A stretch of 64,000 bases of DNA from the NCBI GenBank assembly GCA_018806985.1, contig JADANN010000309.1:1178001-1242000 (forward strand). The letters run 5' to 3'. The notes beneath the pieces were generated by a model. The model saw nothing but the letters and a program-made list of their open reading frames with translations. It made no database searches and was not told where the DNA came from. Position 1 is the stretch's first letter; each line of letters opens with the position of its first letter. A program made the position numbers and the translations under genes. The DNA is from Angiostrongylus vasorum. Lineage: Eukaryota > Nematoda > Chromadorea > Rhabditida > Metastrongylidae. This document shows, in pieces, positions 20,764-31,899 of the stretch.

Positions 20764-21046
20764 GGATGCGTGTAGCGCAGTGGTCGGAAGCGCCCTGCGA
20801 TACACATTGGATCGGTTCCCGCGCCCGTGGCCAACCAAGCCTTCCACCTCTCCGGGGTCGGCAAATTGCTACAAGATTTGTCTGGAATGATAGCAGCACT
20901 GACTCGAAACATCGGTAGGTCACCGCAAGTCATTATAAAAGGCCAGATATGCATTCACTCACCTCCAACGATGCTTAGTGAAGTCGAATGTATGGCTCAT
21001 CTCTCAGAAGTTGATCAACGCCGAGAGCTTTATCCTTTTCCATCTC
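20764..21046 (+). mobile_element. SINE-A, full length
   Basis: Head GCGTGTAGCGCAGTGGTCGG at 20767, B-box GATCGGTTCCC, tail GTTGATCAACGCCGAGAGC ending in TTTATCC. It sits between ELP6 and ncbp-1. Confidence 0.8.
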
Positions 21047-21332
21047 TTTAATGAACAAATGGGACCAGAACGTGCGCTCAACGTGCTCGCATGTAGCAGC
21101 CGTGCTGATGGACGAGTTCTCGGCTGTTAGTATCATTTTTAAATACTTCTGAGGTGCAACACATATGGCCCACTCATTGTTAGGGAGGTGATGTGTTAAA
21201 TGAGTTTTTCATTACTAACATAAAGGAACGTTAAGTTCCTAATTATTGCTAGAAAAAATCAATACCAACTATCTACTCTGCCCGAATATTTTATCCTCTA
21301 ATGGTTGCTTCCCATCAGTTATTATTTCGAAC

Positions 21333-21342
21333 TATTTTTTAG
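21333..21342 (+). promoter_or_regulatory. ncbp-1: Probable trans-splice acceptor of ncbp-1
   Basis: TATTTTTTAG ends 31 nt before the ncbp-1 start codon at 21374 and matches the nematode acceptor consensus. It would give a 31 nt 5' UTR after a spliced leader. Confidence 0.5.
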
Positions 21343-21373
21343 TCCTCCGTCGTTGAACCACTAATTTGTTGCG

Positions 21374-24300
21374 ATGAGTAACCGAAGAAGACATCTAAAT
21401 GATGGTTGGTTTATAATATTAAAGCGTTCGTACTCGATGTCGCACTGTTTTATTAGCTAGCTGAGAGACAGACAAAACGAAGGAACCGCATGGTGTGGTG
21501 GTGAACGCGTTAGCCCCTCGGCGAGGGCAATAGCGCGTTCGTTTCCCACCGCAGACACCTGCTGTACGGAGTTTTGCAAATATCTCAGCATCGTTGTCGT
21601 TGTATTGCACATAGTACCGTGACTGGAAAATTTGCAATAGGCAGAAATAAAAAAGTTAGCATTGTGTTTTCATGGTTTTATAAAAAGTCTATTTTGAGGG
21701 GGGTAGGTGGGGGAGGAGCGAATTTCATCTTTCCCATTGTCTTTGCCTTAACAGATTGTTCAGTCGTTAACTACTGCATTTCTCTTTAGTCTAAAGGACT
21801 ACTTTGTCAAAGTACTGGAATAGTGCGACGAGTACTAACTTTGCACTGGAAAACCTTTGCAAAGTCATAGAATTGAATTCAATTCGTACGTTTCTTTGTC
21901 GTTTAGATTATGAGGTCGATTTGAAGAAGCGTCGTGGTCCTTCAGAATACGATGAAGTTGAACATCGTCTTCAGAACCTGATAGTAAGAGTCGATGAGAA
22001 CACCGGTGGTTCTTCATTGGAAAGCAACTTAGAAAGTTTATGTTCGCTCTTAGAGGCAGATCTCGACAAATATCGAACAAAAATTATTGAAACCATTACG
22101 TTTTGCGTGTGTCAGTTACCTGATAAAATAACTATCTACTCTACGTTGGTTGGGCTTTTGAACGCAAAGAACTTCAATTTCGGTGGAGAGATTGTCGAAA
22201 AACTGACTTCGGAGCTGCAGAAGAAGCTTGAGGCTGAGGACTTCCAGCAAGCAGTGTTTATTATTGCTTTTCTTTGTGATCTCGGTAACAGTCGCGTTCT
22301 AACCTTAAGCTCTATTGTCGATTTTCTTGAAGCTCTCTTACAATCAGCTTTTGAAGAAAATGTTCCGCAGGTATGTTGCCTTCTCATGCTTAGCTTTTTC
22401 TTTTCCGATATTATCCACAGACTAATTCGCATCTAGGTTCGCACAGATTGGTTTGCTTATGTTGTCCTGCGTGTTTTGCCATGGATCGGACTCGAACTAA
22501 GCGAAAAGAAAAAAGAGGAACTAGATAATATACTTGAAGCAGCAGGCAGATACATTGAGGGAAGGAAGAAGGTCCATGTAAAGGTATTTTCTTACATTAT
22601 GCATGTTTTTTTTTGAGCCGCGTGAAGCTGCAGTGGTCGGAGGCGCCTTGCAGTACACCTGGGATCGGTCACCGCACCCCCAGGTTCACCAAGCATTCCA
22701 TTCCTACGGAGTCGGTAAGATTGGTACCAAACTTGTCTTGGAGGATAGCGTCACTAGCTCGATACATCGTTGGGCCACCGCGAGTCATTGTAAGGGCCAG
22801 GTATGCATTCAATCACCTCCAACGATGCTTAATGAAGTCGAACGCATGACGCATCCCTCAGGGGATCGATCAACGCCAAGAGCTCTTTTTTAGCTTTATG
22901 CATGTTCTATCCCTGTATTTTGTTTAATATTTCAAGATGCTGCAAGTGTGGAGTTCGAGCGCTCACCACGAGCAAGAAGACAGCTTAGAATGTCTGCTGG
23001 CCCAAATAAGATCGCTTCAAAGCGTGGGATGGAAAGAAAAGCAAATTGCTAGGCATTATGTTGCTTTTGATGCAGCTCTTCAGGATGCTTTGCAGCATAA
23101 CTTGCCGAGGTAATTGAAATGCAGAAAATAAAGGTGTTTATTTTACCCTGGTAGTCTTTTAATATCTAATCCGGTTCTGAGCTGCACGTGTTCATTTATT
23201 AGCTTCTCTCCACCTGATCACAAACCGGAATCGAATTACCCTTTACCGACAGTTGTTTTTCGTCTTTTCGATTACGCGGACTGTCCGGATGATGGTCCTG
23301 TTTTACCAGGAGCTCACTCCATTGAACGATTTTTGATAGAGGAAGAGCTAAATTGGATAGTTGAATTCAACGCCAGTGATAGGAAGATTTGGTAAGTTTT
23401 TTATTTCTTCTGTCTATTGTGTTTTCTTGTTTTGTTCCTAATACGTTGCATATTTAGAGCAGCCCAGAAGCGCTTCAACTCTATGATTTCATTGTCTTGT
23501 TACAACATTTACATCTTACACCTTTCTTAATTTCATGAAGCAATGCTATTCATTCATGCATCACATCCGTTATTTCCTATCACTTTCCTGGCAATACAGA
23601 AGGTTTAGGCGCATTAGGCGGTCACCCTGATGAAGTTATTGGTGGTTCCAGGAAAGGGAGCTTGTCACCCTGAAGAACTTGATCCACAATGACTTACTTT
23701 TGCTAACCTTTATTTGCCTGCCCTCTGCTTTATTTCGTTCTAAACCGTTATTCTGTGATACTTAGTATTACAGACGTCCTTCTTGTACGTGCCATCTCAC
23801 TATATCTTCCACTGATTCCTTTCATTCCCTTCAAACTTGAGAGATACTAGCTTAATATATGACTTCAACTTAGGGATTTGCGAGCATCAACGACCGATAT
23901 GGCAGTTCATGTATAGGGGTTCACAACATAGATGATGGAACCGTTAGTTTGACGGTTTAGTAAGGAATTCCAAACAAACTAGGGCATCACTAGTTTCACC
24001 CGGCAACATGGTCATAGTTTCAGTCATCTAACATGCTTAAGTTCGGAGTAAACCAAATTGTTTCGAGATCTTCGTCATTTACAATTGTCCCACTGTGAAT
24101 TGGGAAGAATTTCACCTTTTTGTGATCAGTGGCGGAATAGTAACTTTCTAACGATATTCAACTCATAATTAAGCTCTCATTTTTGGAAATATCTGTTGGC
24201 GCGTGTGGCGTAGTAGTCGGGGGCGCCGTGCAGTAAATGTGCGATCAATTCCCGCGCTATAGCCCACCAAAGTTCCATCCCTCCGGGGGTCGGCAAATAG

Positions 24301-27300
24301 GTACCAGACTTGTCTGAGAGGGTAGCAGCACTGGCTGGATACATCGGCAGGCCACCGCGAGTCATTGTAAAGGCCAGATATGCACTGAACCACCTCCAGT
24401 GATGCTTAATGAAGTCGAATGCAATGCTTCTTCCATTATTTGTTGCGCGCCATTTGGCCTTCGCACCGACTTGTGGGAGGTAACAATTTCTTTTTCTTAT
24501 TTGCATAACAATTATTACTTGAGTGGAGCTGTAACGCCCCCAGTCAGAAATCCAATCTCATTGCCAGTGTTATATTAGGGTAACAGTAGGCCTTTGCTTT
24601 ATTCCTATTTATTTTTCTATTCTTCTTTTTTTTCTTCTCTAGTGTTCTTTCTCTTCCTGCTCCACTTCTCGTTTCTTAGCCTTTGAATTTTTACTCGTTT
24701 ATTGATCCAAATAGCATAGCTCAATTACAGTAGGTGAGAAGTCAGTTTCTCCTTCTCATCGTACTTAAGTTATATTTTCGTATATCTCTATTAGCATATA
24801 GTAATGGCCACGACTTCATTTTTTTTTTTCGTAAAACTGCCGATTCTTCAGTGCTGAGGAATTAACTGCTTACTCACGCGGTGCAAATGTTCCTATCGCT
24901 TATATGATCTTGGAGGTGTTGTTTTCACAACTTTTTCGTCTTCCATATCCTCCACAACACACAGGATTTTTATGGTGAGCTACTAGCGACTGGTCGTTTT
25001 TCATCTTCTTTCGACTGAGTCTTTACTCTCTGGAGAACTTGTACCTAAAACTTTCCACTCACACAGAAGCTTATTTGTTGTAGCAAAAGCAGCTTATCAC
25101 CCGTGACCGTATAATCTTTTAGACTCAGTCGTTTGTTTATTCTATATTGTGGCTACGACAATCTTTCTAGGTCCTCTCCTGTTGGATTTATGTAGGGTGC
25201 AATCGTCAACAATGCCTCAGGTACTGGCGCAAGCTGCGGAACTGCTTTATCAACGAGCTGCCACTATGCAACCATTGTGTCTGGATAGATTTGTTGACTG
25301 GTTCAGCTTCCATTTATCCAATTTTGGTTTCCGTTGGTCATGGAACGACTGGAAAGATTGTCTTACTGTAAAATTGATTTTAGTGATTCGTTATGATTCT
25401 TATCAATTCGGACGTTAAATCTTTGGCTTTGCTTTTTTTTGAGGCTGATCGATGGGATGTGAAAAGGATTTTTGTTGGTGAGGTTATTGAAAAGTGCCGT
25501 CGGCTTTCGTATTATGCACATCTGAAAGATTTCCTACCGAAATCATTTGCTCCCATGATTCCGTCACCACCTGATGTTATTTGCAAGTATGACGACGAAA
25601 CTATGCCCGGTTACGAACTTGCCTCGAAATTTGTTAGTCTTATTCAAAATCGGGCTGATGACAATACAGTTATTGCTGAAATTCGTGATGCAAATGGTCA
25701 GTACGACCCAGAGATATTCCAGATATTCTTTTCGGTGTGTTGATGAAAATTATTCCCAAAATATTAACGCTTGGTAATTTTTTTTAAATGCTTCAGATGT
25801 TAATGAAAACCACTGCAAAGTCGTTCAGTCATACTTTTGTTGCGTTGACCAGGTGACTTCTTTTCTCTGTTTATCAGTGCATAATTCCCATGTATGTTTA
25901 TGTCTGCACTTATTTACACTGTCCCCTCAACGGCCGCGCGTGGCGCAGTGGTCGGAGGCGCCGTGCAATACACATGGGATCGATCCCAGTGCCTCAGGCT
26001 CATCAGGCCATCCATCTTTCCAGAATTGGCAGTTGATACCAGACTTGTCAGGGGAGGATAGCAGCACTGGCTTGATACATCGGTAGGCCACGGCGAGTCG
26101 TTGTAAAAGCCAGATATGCATTCAATCACCTCCAAACGATGCGTAATGAAGTCAAGTGCATGGCGCATCCCTAAGGGATGATCAAAGCCGAGAGCTTTAT
26201 TTTTTTGTTTTATTATTCCCCTTGAAATAGATTCATTACATTGCATTTCATCAATTTATGCTATTGATTTATTATAGGTATAGTTTAACACTGAAAACAG
26301 TCGCCGATAGTTCCGATGAAATGCAGGAAGTTCTCTTGCAAACCCTTTTCCATTGTTGGCGAAACAATCACCTGGTGAACATTATGGAAACTTGTTAGAT
26401 CGTTTTGTAATTTAAGAATAGTGCTTTGTATCTTCACAGTTATATTGCTCCATAATTTTTTTAATGTTTTAGCGTATCATCATACTGGTGGACAAGATGC
26501 TCAAGATGCAAATTTTGGACTGTGGTGTTGTAATTTCGTGGATTTTCAGTGGAAGTCTTCGAAGCGAAACACACAAGTGGGAGATTTTCGAACTAAATGG
26601 AGAGGCGGAACTAAACTGTACTTGAATCGTCCTTGTTCATTTCTCATTTGAAAATGTTTGTTCATTCTAAGGCAGTGGAAATGGGAGGTGCTGAATACAG
26701 CATTGGAGCGTCTTTCACGCCATATCCATAAGGTTGCTCACGATGTGCAAATTTTGCAAAAAAGAGTTAAACATCAACGAATTGGTGGCGACGAAGAGGT
26801 TTGGTCTTAAACTGTCTAACGTTTATGCGATATTTTTAGCGGTAGAGTAGCCTTCCAATGAAGATGTATGTTGCAGGTGGACGACATGGATGTGAAAACT
26901 CGAGAGCAAGAGGAATTAGAACAGCAAAAAGAAAAGCTCGAAAATCTGAAAGACTTCCAGAAGTCTCTTTTTCTCGACGTTTTACATGTAAGAGATGGTT
27001 GTTGTGCCATATATTCGTTCGGTGTAATAGTCCGTTTGTGCGCTCGATGTTCTACTTGTGTTTTCAGAAGTTTACAGTATTACTCACGGAATATATTTTT
27101 CATTGTGAAACAGAAGGAAAAAATTTTCGCACACCTTATTTTTCTTGGATCAAAGGACGTTTCAAGCAAATATTTCTTATGGTGGGTTAAGTTTTTCGGC
27201 TTTGTTGGTTGTACTATCTGGTTAATATCTTGTGTAGATGAAAAGTGATGTAAACATGGTCGATTCTATTACCTATGATGAAAACATAGAACACTTTGTA

Positions 27301-28563
27301 GATATCAAATAGCAGGTGTAGTGGGTAGTAAAAATCGATAGTCAATAGCTTTAATTCGTTTCCGAGAGAGCTTTGTAGTTAAACTCTTTTTGTTTTTTTA
27401 TAATCAGTATTTTTCGAGATACCTAATCAATTTGCGCTCTTACACAGTTTTAGCAGTGATATTTAAAGTTAGGTATAGAACCTTTGTTATTGAAGAGCTG
27501 AGAATGCCAATGAATGGTTCACGTTATAACACAACGTAGTTGAACAAAGCACCTCGGTTAATAGCGCCGTACTTGTTCAGTGTTCTGTTGGATATAAGAA
27601 TGAGACTCGCAGATATCACTATGGTTGAAGTGAACCTCCACCGTGAATGATGATAGCGCGAGAAAGACAGGAAGCGAGAGTGTACTGGAGCTCTCATTAC
27701 TGGTAAAGAAAGGTCATTCAAAGTCAAAAGCTCTCGGCGTTGATCAATTCCTGAGGAATGCGCCATGCATTCGACTTCATTAAGTATCGTTGGAGGTGAT
27801 TGGATGCATATCTGGCCTTTACAATGACTCGCGGTGGCCTACCGATGTATCGAGCCAGTGCTGCTACCCTCTCACACAAATCTGGTACCAATTTGCCTAC
27901 CCCGGAGGGATGGAAGGCTTGGTGGGCCTTGGGCACGGGGATCGATTACACATGTGTTTCGCAGTGGTGCCTCCTACCACTGCGCCACACGCGCCCATTC
28001 AAAATAACGACGTACGTAAATATCAATTCAATCATCAGCGCATCTCACACAGACCACAAACCATTGTGCTGACTTTCAGACTAGCAATGTTATTCTCTGC
28101 ACTTAGTAATTAGTTGAACTGCTTTGGTACGATTTCATTTCCCCGGGAGAGACTATTGCCATTGATTAGGATAAAGAAACAGCAATGCTGTATTTGAGCA
28201 TAGTAAGTGTTAACAATTAGAATTTGATTAAGATGAAACTGCAAAAGTTTTTTTGGTGAAAGGGAAATTCATCAAATTGCTGTGAGTCGGTTAGATATGT
28301 TCTAATCAGATATTTTATGCGTGTACATCTACGATCGAGTAACTAGTAAGCAATCTTTTTAAATGCTAATTTGTTATTGTGATATAGATCAGAGTTATAC
28401 ATGTGCGTTTTCTCTCATTAAATTCTTCGAGAGGTTTCTTTTACAGCACGGTGCCGACTTGCATGAGTTCACCGAAGATCTTCGTCGAGAGTTGTTCTCC
28501 AGTTCCGATATTGACCCAAATGTTTTAGAGATATTCCAGCAGTTTGTTGCCTTACGATCCTGA
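21374..28563 (+). CDS. ncbp-1: Nuclear cap-binding protein subunit 1 (CBP80)
   Basis: Large subunit of the nuclear cap-binding complex, which with NCBP2 binds the mRNA 5' cap and serves splicing, export and decay. I read 15 exons: 21374-21404, 21907-22370, 22437-22583, 22937-23109, 23203-23391, 24852-24974, 25171-25367, 25444-25734, 25797-25852, 26278-26374, 26473-26576, 26672-26798, 26877-26987, 27068-27181 and 28447-28563. That is about 779 aa against about 790 in human. The N-terminus [10 protein letters not shown] resembles the vertebrate start. The MIF4G repeats carry [50 protein letters not shown] and [13 protein letters not shown] charged coiled coil ([17 protein letters not shown]) precedes the C-terminal [16 protein letters not shown]. 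The exon 6/7 junction is one base out of phase with canonical sites. Introns 3, 5, 9 and 14 hold SINEs. Confidence 0.93.
21480..21615 (+). mobile_element. SINE-C in ncbp-1 intron 1
   Basis: Well kept: GCATGGTGTGGTGGTGAACG, GCGCGTTCGTTTCCCACCGC, ATATCTCAGCATCGTTGTCG. Confidence 0.7.
22617..22895 (+). mobile_element. SINE-A in ncbp-1 intron 3
   Basis: Head begins GCCGCGTGAAGCTGCAGTGG and the tail ends GATCGATCAACGCCAAGAGC. It makes up most of the 353 nt intron 22584-22936, so most of that intron was gained by the insertion. Confidence 0.8.
24196..24425 (+). mobile_element. SINE-A in ncbp-1 intron 5
   Basis: Head GGCGCGTGTGGCGTAGTAGT, body intact, tail lost after AATGAAGTCGAATGCA. Confidence 0.75.
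25931..26205 (+). mobile_element. SINE-A in ncbp-1 intron 9
   Basis: Head CGGCCGCGCGTGGCGCAGTG and tail GATCAAAGCCGAGAGCTTTA. Occupies most of the 425 nt intron 25853-26277, same strand as the gene. Confidence 0.8.
27722..27995 (-). mobile_element. SINE-A in ncbp-1 intron 14
   Basis: Minus strand, tail first: GCTCTCGGCGTTGATCAATT near 27730, head near 27990. The only full SINE-A in this gene that is antisense to it. Confidence 0.8.
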
Positions 28564-29254
28564 TACTTTGTGACCGGCAACTTCTGTTTCTGTTGTCGAA
28601 TTCGTTGAAATTATGTAATAATAGTTAAATAGCATATGATCTGAAAGTATGTTGTAGTTGTTTGTATTATTCTGTCCACAATTTGTTTATGCAGTTAGTT
28701 GTTACCGTATCTTTTTCCTTATCACTCATGTTTTGCGTCCTGTGCATTCTGTACTATTTGAGATCGGACTTTTCGTAGTGGATTTTGCATAAGATTAAGT
28801 GGCACACAGAATTTGTGGTGCACAAGTGATTTGATCTCTCTTCTCCTGATACCCTTTTAAAGGAAGCTCTCTAGCTTCCTCTTATGTTAGAGGTTCTTGG
28901 ACGTGAGTTTGTCTTTGAATCGCATTGTGGACGAAATCAAGGACTTTTTAAAAGCCTAAAAAATTGAGTTCCAAGTTCTTAGATGTTGCCAAGTGTGATA
29001 CGATGTTAGGTACTAGACTCTTTGCAGGATGTATACGCTGCTCAGGTTTTAGTTACAGTCAACTAACCAACCTAGAAGTGCCAAGAATCTATTATTATTG
29101 GGGATTTGCTTGAGATGGATAAGGGAGTTTCATTTGGCCAGCCTGTTCTAACTGTGTATGTGCCTGAGCATAAAAAGATAAAAGATAACGCTTTCGGCGT
29201 TGATCAATCCCTGAGGGATACGTACGTTCATAGACAGTTTGGCGTATTGGATGG
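28564..29254. other. ncbp-1 3' flank
   Basis: No coding signal. A 30-40 bp piece of SINE-A tail (minus strand, GGCGTTGATCAATCCCTGAG) lies near 29198. No AATAAA close to the stop; AATAAT near 28617 may act as the signal. Confidence 0.4.
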
Positions 29255-30290
29255 CATCTTTGATTTTTGATCCCTGAAGTAGGTTGGCGCTTCGGATCCC
29301 TTCGCTCAGTTATGTGAATTGGAATACTCTTAGCATCGTGCTTTGGACTGCGCGTTCAGTAACGCTGAGTGATCTTCCATTCTGCTTACTCTGCGAGCAC
29401 GTTTTTTGACGCATACCTTAAGGCACGAAGAATCTTGGAGGAAGTCGAAAAGATGGTACGAAGTGGGGTATTTTTTGCTCTATTAACTACATCTTCGAAC
29501 TCCTAAAAAGCTCCGCAAGCCACTTACTTCCTCTTGCCCAACTCTGGAGCTAAGTCGTTTATCAAGTTGGTTCCCCAATCTAGATAGACGCAACTGGAAC
29601 ACTCGGAGATATCTGTTCTGTTGGACGTGAATGGGACATACGTAACCAATGCGTTCCTCATCAACATCCTTCTTCTGAGTCGGAGACCAATCCTTGAACA
29701 GGCTTTATCAAAGTGGGCATACATTCGCTGCGCCTGGCTAAAGTTTGTTATTATAAGAACGATGTCATCAGCAAAGCGAACATGGTGTAATTGCCGACCT
29801 TCGATTTTCACACCCATATGATCCCATTCCAATGTTCGCATGACGTTCTTGATGGTGGCGGGAAATGATTTTGGAGAGATGGTGTCGCCTTGCCTAACCC
29901 ACTTTTTGACATCGATGTTAATATCGCTATAGAATGGTGATGTCTTTGTTGCGGAATTTTTATACAACTCATGAAAAAATCTTTATATACTGGGTAGGGA
30001 ATTCCTGGCTATCCAGGGCTTCTCTGAGTGCTTCCGTCTCAGCTGAGTCGAAAGGTTTCTTTGAACATATGGAAGTGAGATAGACGGTCTCTTGCACTCT
30101 TGCGATACTTCAGTGAGTCTTGTTATCGTGTGAACGTGGTCCATCGTACTGAATCCTTTTCAAAACTCTGCTTGCTCATATGGCTCCCCCTTCGTCAGTG
30201 TTCTGTGAATCCTGTTTAGGACGACTGAGTGAAAAGCTTCCGTACCTATTTGTCTTATTTTAGGATAATTCAAGCCTACAGTGTCGAATT
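29255..30290 (-). mobile_element. RTE-clade LINE fragment with reverse transcriptase
   Basis: Minus strand. The frame at 29524-29967 keeps VRQGDTISPKSFPATIKNVM and the intact catalytic motif FADDIVLI, then CVYLDWGTNLINDLAPELGK. Upstream pieces (30.0-30.29 kb) carry TKGEPYEQAEF and TRLTEVSQECKR in other frames. Downstream, to about 29.26 kb, lies the decayed C-terminal part. The endonuclease is missing. Confidence 0.8.
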
Positions 30291-30949
30291 AAGTAAGCAT
30301 CACCTTAATCCTATTCCATTCTCAGTCACCTTGATGAGTCATGGTTACCACGTAGAATGGGCGACAACAAAGGGTATTTTTTAAGAATACCGAGATATCA
30401 TTGACATATGTTGCGACAGCGATACCCAAATCCTGAGAGTACTATGGTTTGATGGTGGACGAGTTTGTTGCAGTTTATATGTTGCAAAAACCTGGACCGA
30501 ATATATTGAGCGTACAGGGTATTTATGAAGTGAATACAGGAACTAGCTGGAAAGTACCAGGGAAAACTGAATTGTGGACCGAACAATGATAGGACGAGTA
30601 ATTTTCCAGAGAGAAGGGCAGAATGGTTGTGAGTCAATCTTAATCTCTTTTTTTTGGCTTTTTATATTTAAAACATTGCTTTGCCATTAGAATGTGCAGA
30701 TAAAATCTAAACAAATTTCTTACGTCAGTTCGTGGAGTGCTCTAACTTCTACGCTTGCTGATGCTGTTTGCACTTAGTTGATCTTCTTTCTCAGCTGTAG
30801 TGATCTTGAAGTAACATCGACTGCTCGCGCAGTTCGAATACTTCCATTGCCTTACACAGCACCCTAACACATGTTTAGCATTCAACGTTGGCGGTTCCGG
30901 ATTTGGAAACATGCAGTTATCCAATTTGTTATATCGCTGGAAATTGTGT

Positions 30950-31215
30950 AAGCAGTCATGATGATACTGAGACATTTGCGAAACTCCGAACAGCAGGTGT
31001 CTGCGGTGAGGACGGAACACGCTATTACCCCCTTACGGCATTCATCACTACACCACGCAAGTGTTTCACGTCGCCTTTCTCTCAGACTTTCTCAGTCTCG
31101 TTGACGGATGTTTGCTGATAGCACCTATAGGTCAATAACATGGCCCACCGCAGACGCCAGCGATCCGGAGCTTTGCAAACATCTCAGCATCATTACAATT
31201 ATATTTCACAATTCC
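30950..31215. repeat. Two SINE-C copies head to head
   Basis: A minus copy (about 30950-31090: GATACTGAGACATTTGCG, TGCGGTGAGGACGGAACACG) meets a plus copy (about 31110-31215: GCCCACCGCAGACGCCAGCG, ATCTCAGCATCATTACAA). The plus copy has lost most of its head. Confidence 0.6.
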
Positions 31216-31387
31216 AGTTTGTTCTAGGGAATCCCCTCGTTGCTCGAAATGCGAATCTGTGCTCAAAAAGTACGGAAAAAAAATGATTTTTATGATTTAA
31301 ATAGTCGAACTCTCATTGTTTTACAACAGGCAGTTGTGTATCTTTCAAATATCTGTAAAATATAGTAGTTCTTAAAGGGTAAAGGAT

Positions 31388-31660
31388 AAAGCTGTCGGCG
31401 TTGATCAATCCCCTGAGGGATGCGCCATGCATTCGGCTTCACTAACCATTGTTTGGAGCTGATTGAATGCATATCTGGCCTTTACAACGACTCGCAGTGG
31501 CGTACCGATGTATCGAACCAGTGCTGCTATCCTACCATACAAGTCTGGTACCAATTTACCGACCCCGGAGAGATGGAGGGCTTGGTGGCCCATGGGCTCG
31601 GAGATCGATTCCACGTGTATGCACTGCAGGGCGCCTCCGAATACTGCGCCACACGCGCCC
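31388..31660 (-). mobile_element. SINE-A, full length
   Basis: Minus strand copy in the intergenic desert; tail TCGGCGTTGATCAATCCC at about 31395, head ending GCCACACGCGCCC near 31660. Confidence 0.8.
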
Positions 31661-31850
31661 TTATAGCAGTTCTTACAGCAACTACTGGAACCAACTGTGA
31701 GGCTAGATGTGCTGGTTTAAAGTTTGCTTTCCTAGTTATATTTTCTAATTATGCTTGAAATTGCATCGAGTCAAAAAGAATAAAGTGAAATAACGTAGGG
31801 TTCCAGACGTTGATAAAAAATCACTGTTATAAACACTGTACTCAAGGTAC

Positions 31851-31892
31851 TGCGGGTTTGAAGAAGTCAATGATGTCGAGACGTTAGCCATA
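31851..31892 (+). ncRNA. Orphan hammerhead-like motif, strongly degraded
   Basis: TTGAAGA, a poor stem II, GAGA in place of GAAA, CGTT then AGCC. Recognisable only by comparison with the better copies; no PLE coding sequence nearby. Confidence 0.25.
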
Positions 31893-31899
31893 GAAAGGA

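Noticed and set aside
20458..20954. Two overlapping minus-strand frames
   Set aside because: The right part is antisense SINE-A and the left part is the GC-rich block; no domain, no exon-like ends.
21374..21404. ELP6 and ncbp-1 as an operon
   Set aside because: Same strand, but 1.27 kb apart with a SINE-A and a GC-rich block between them, and each has its own close acceptor. C. elegans operons usually have about 100 bp gaps.
23626..23660. Hammerhead motif from CTGATGA
   Set aside because: The seven-base core occurs, but no stem II or GAAA follows at the right distance.
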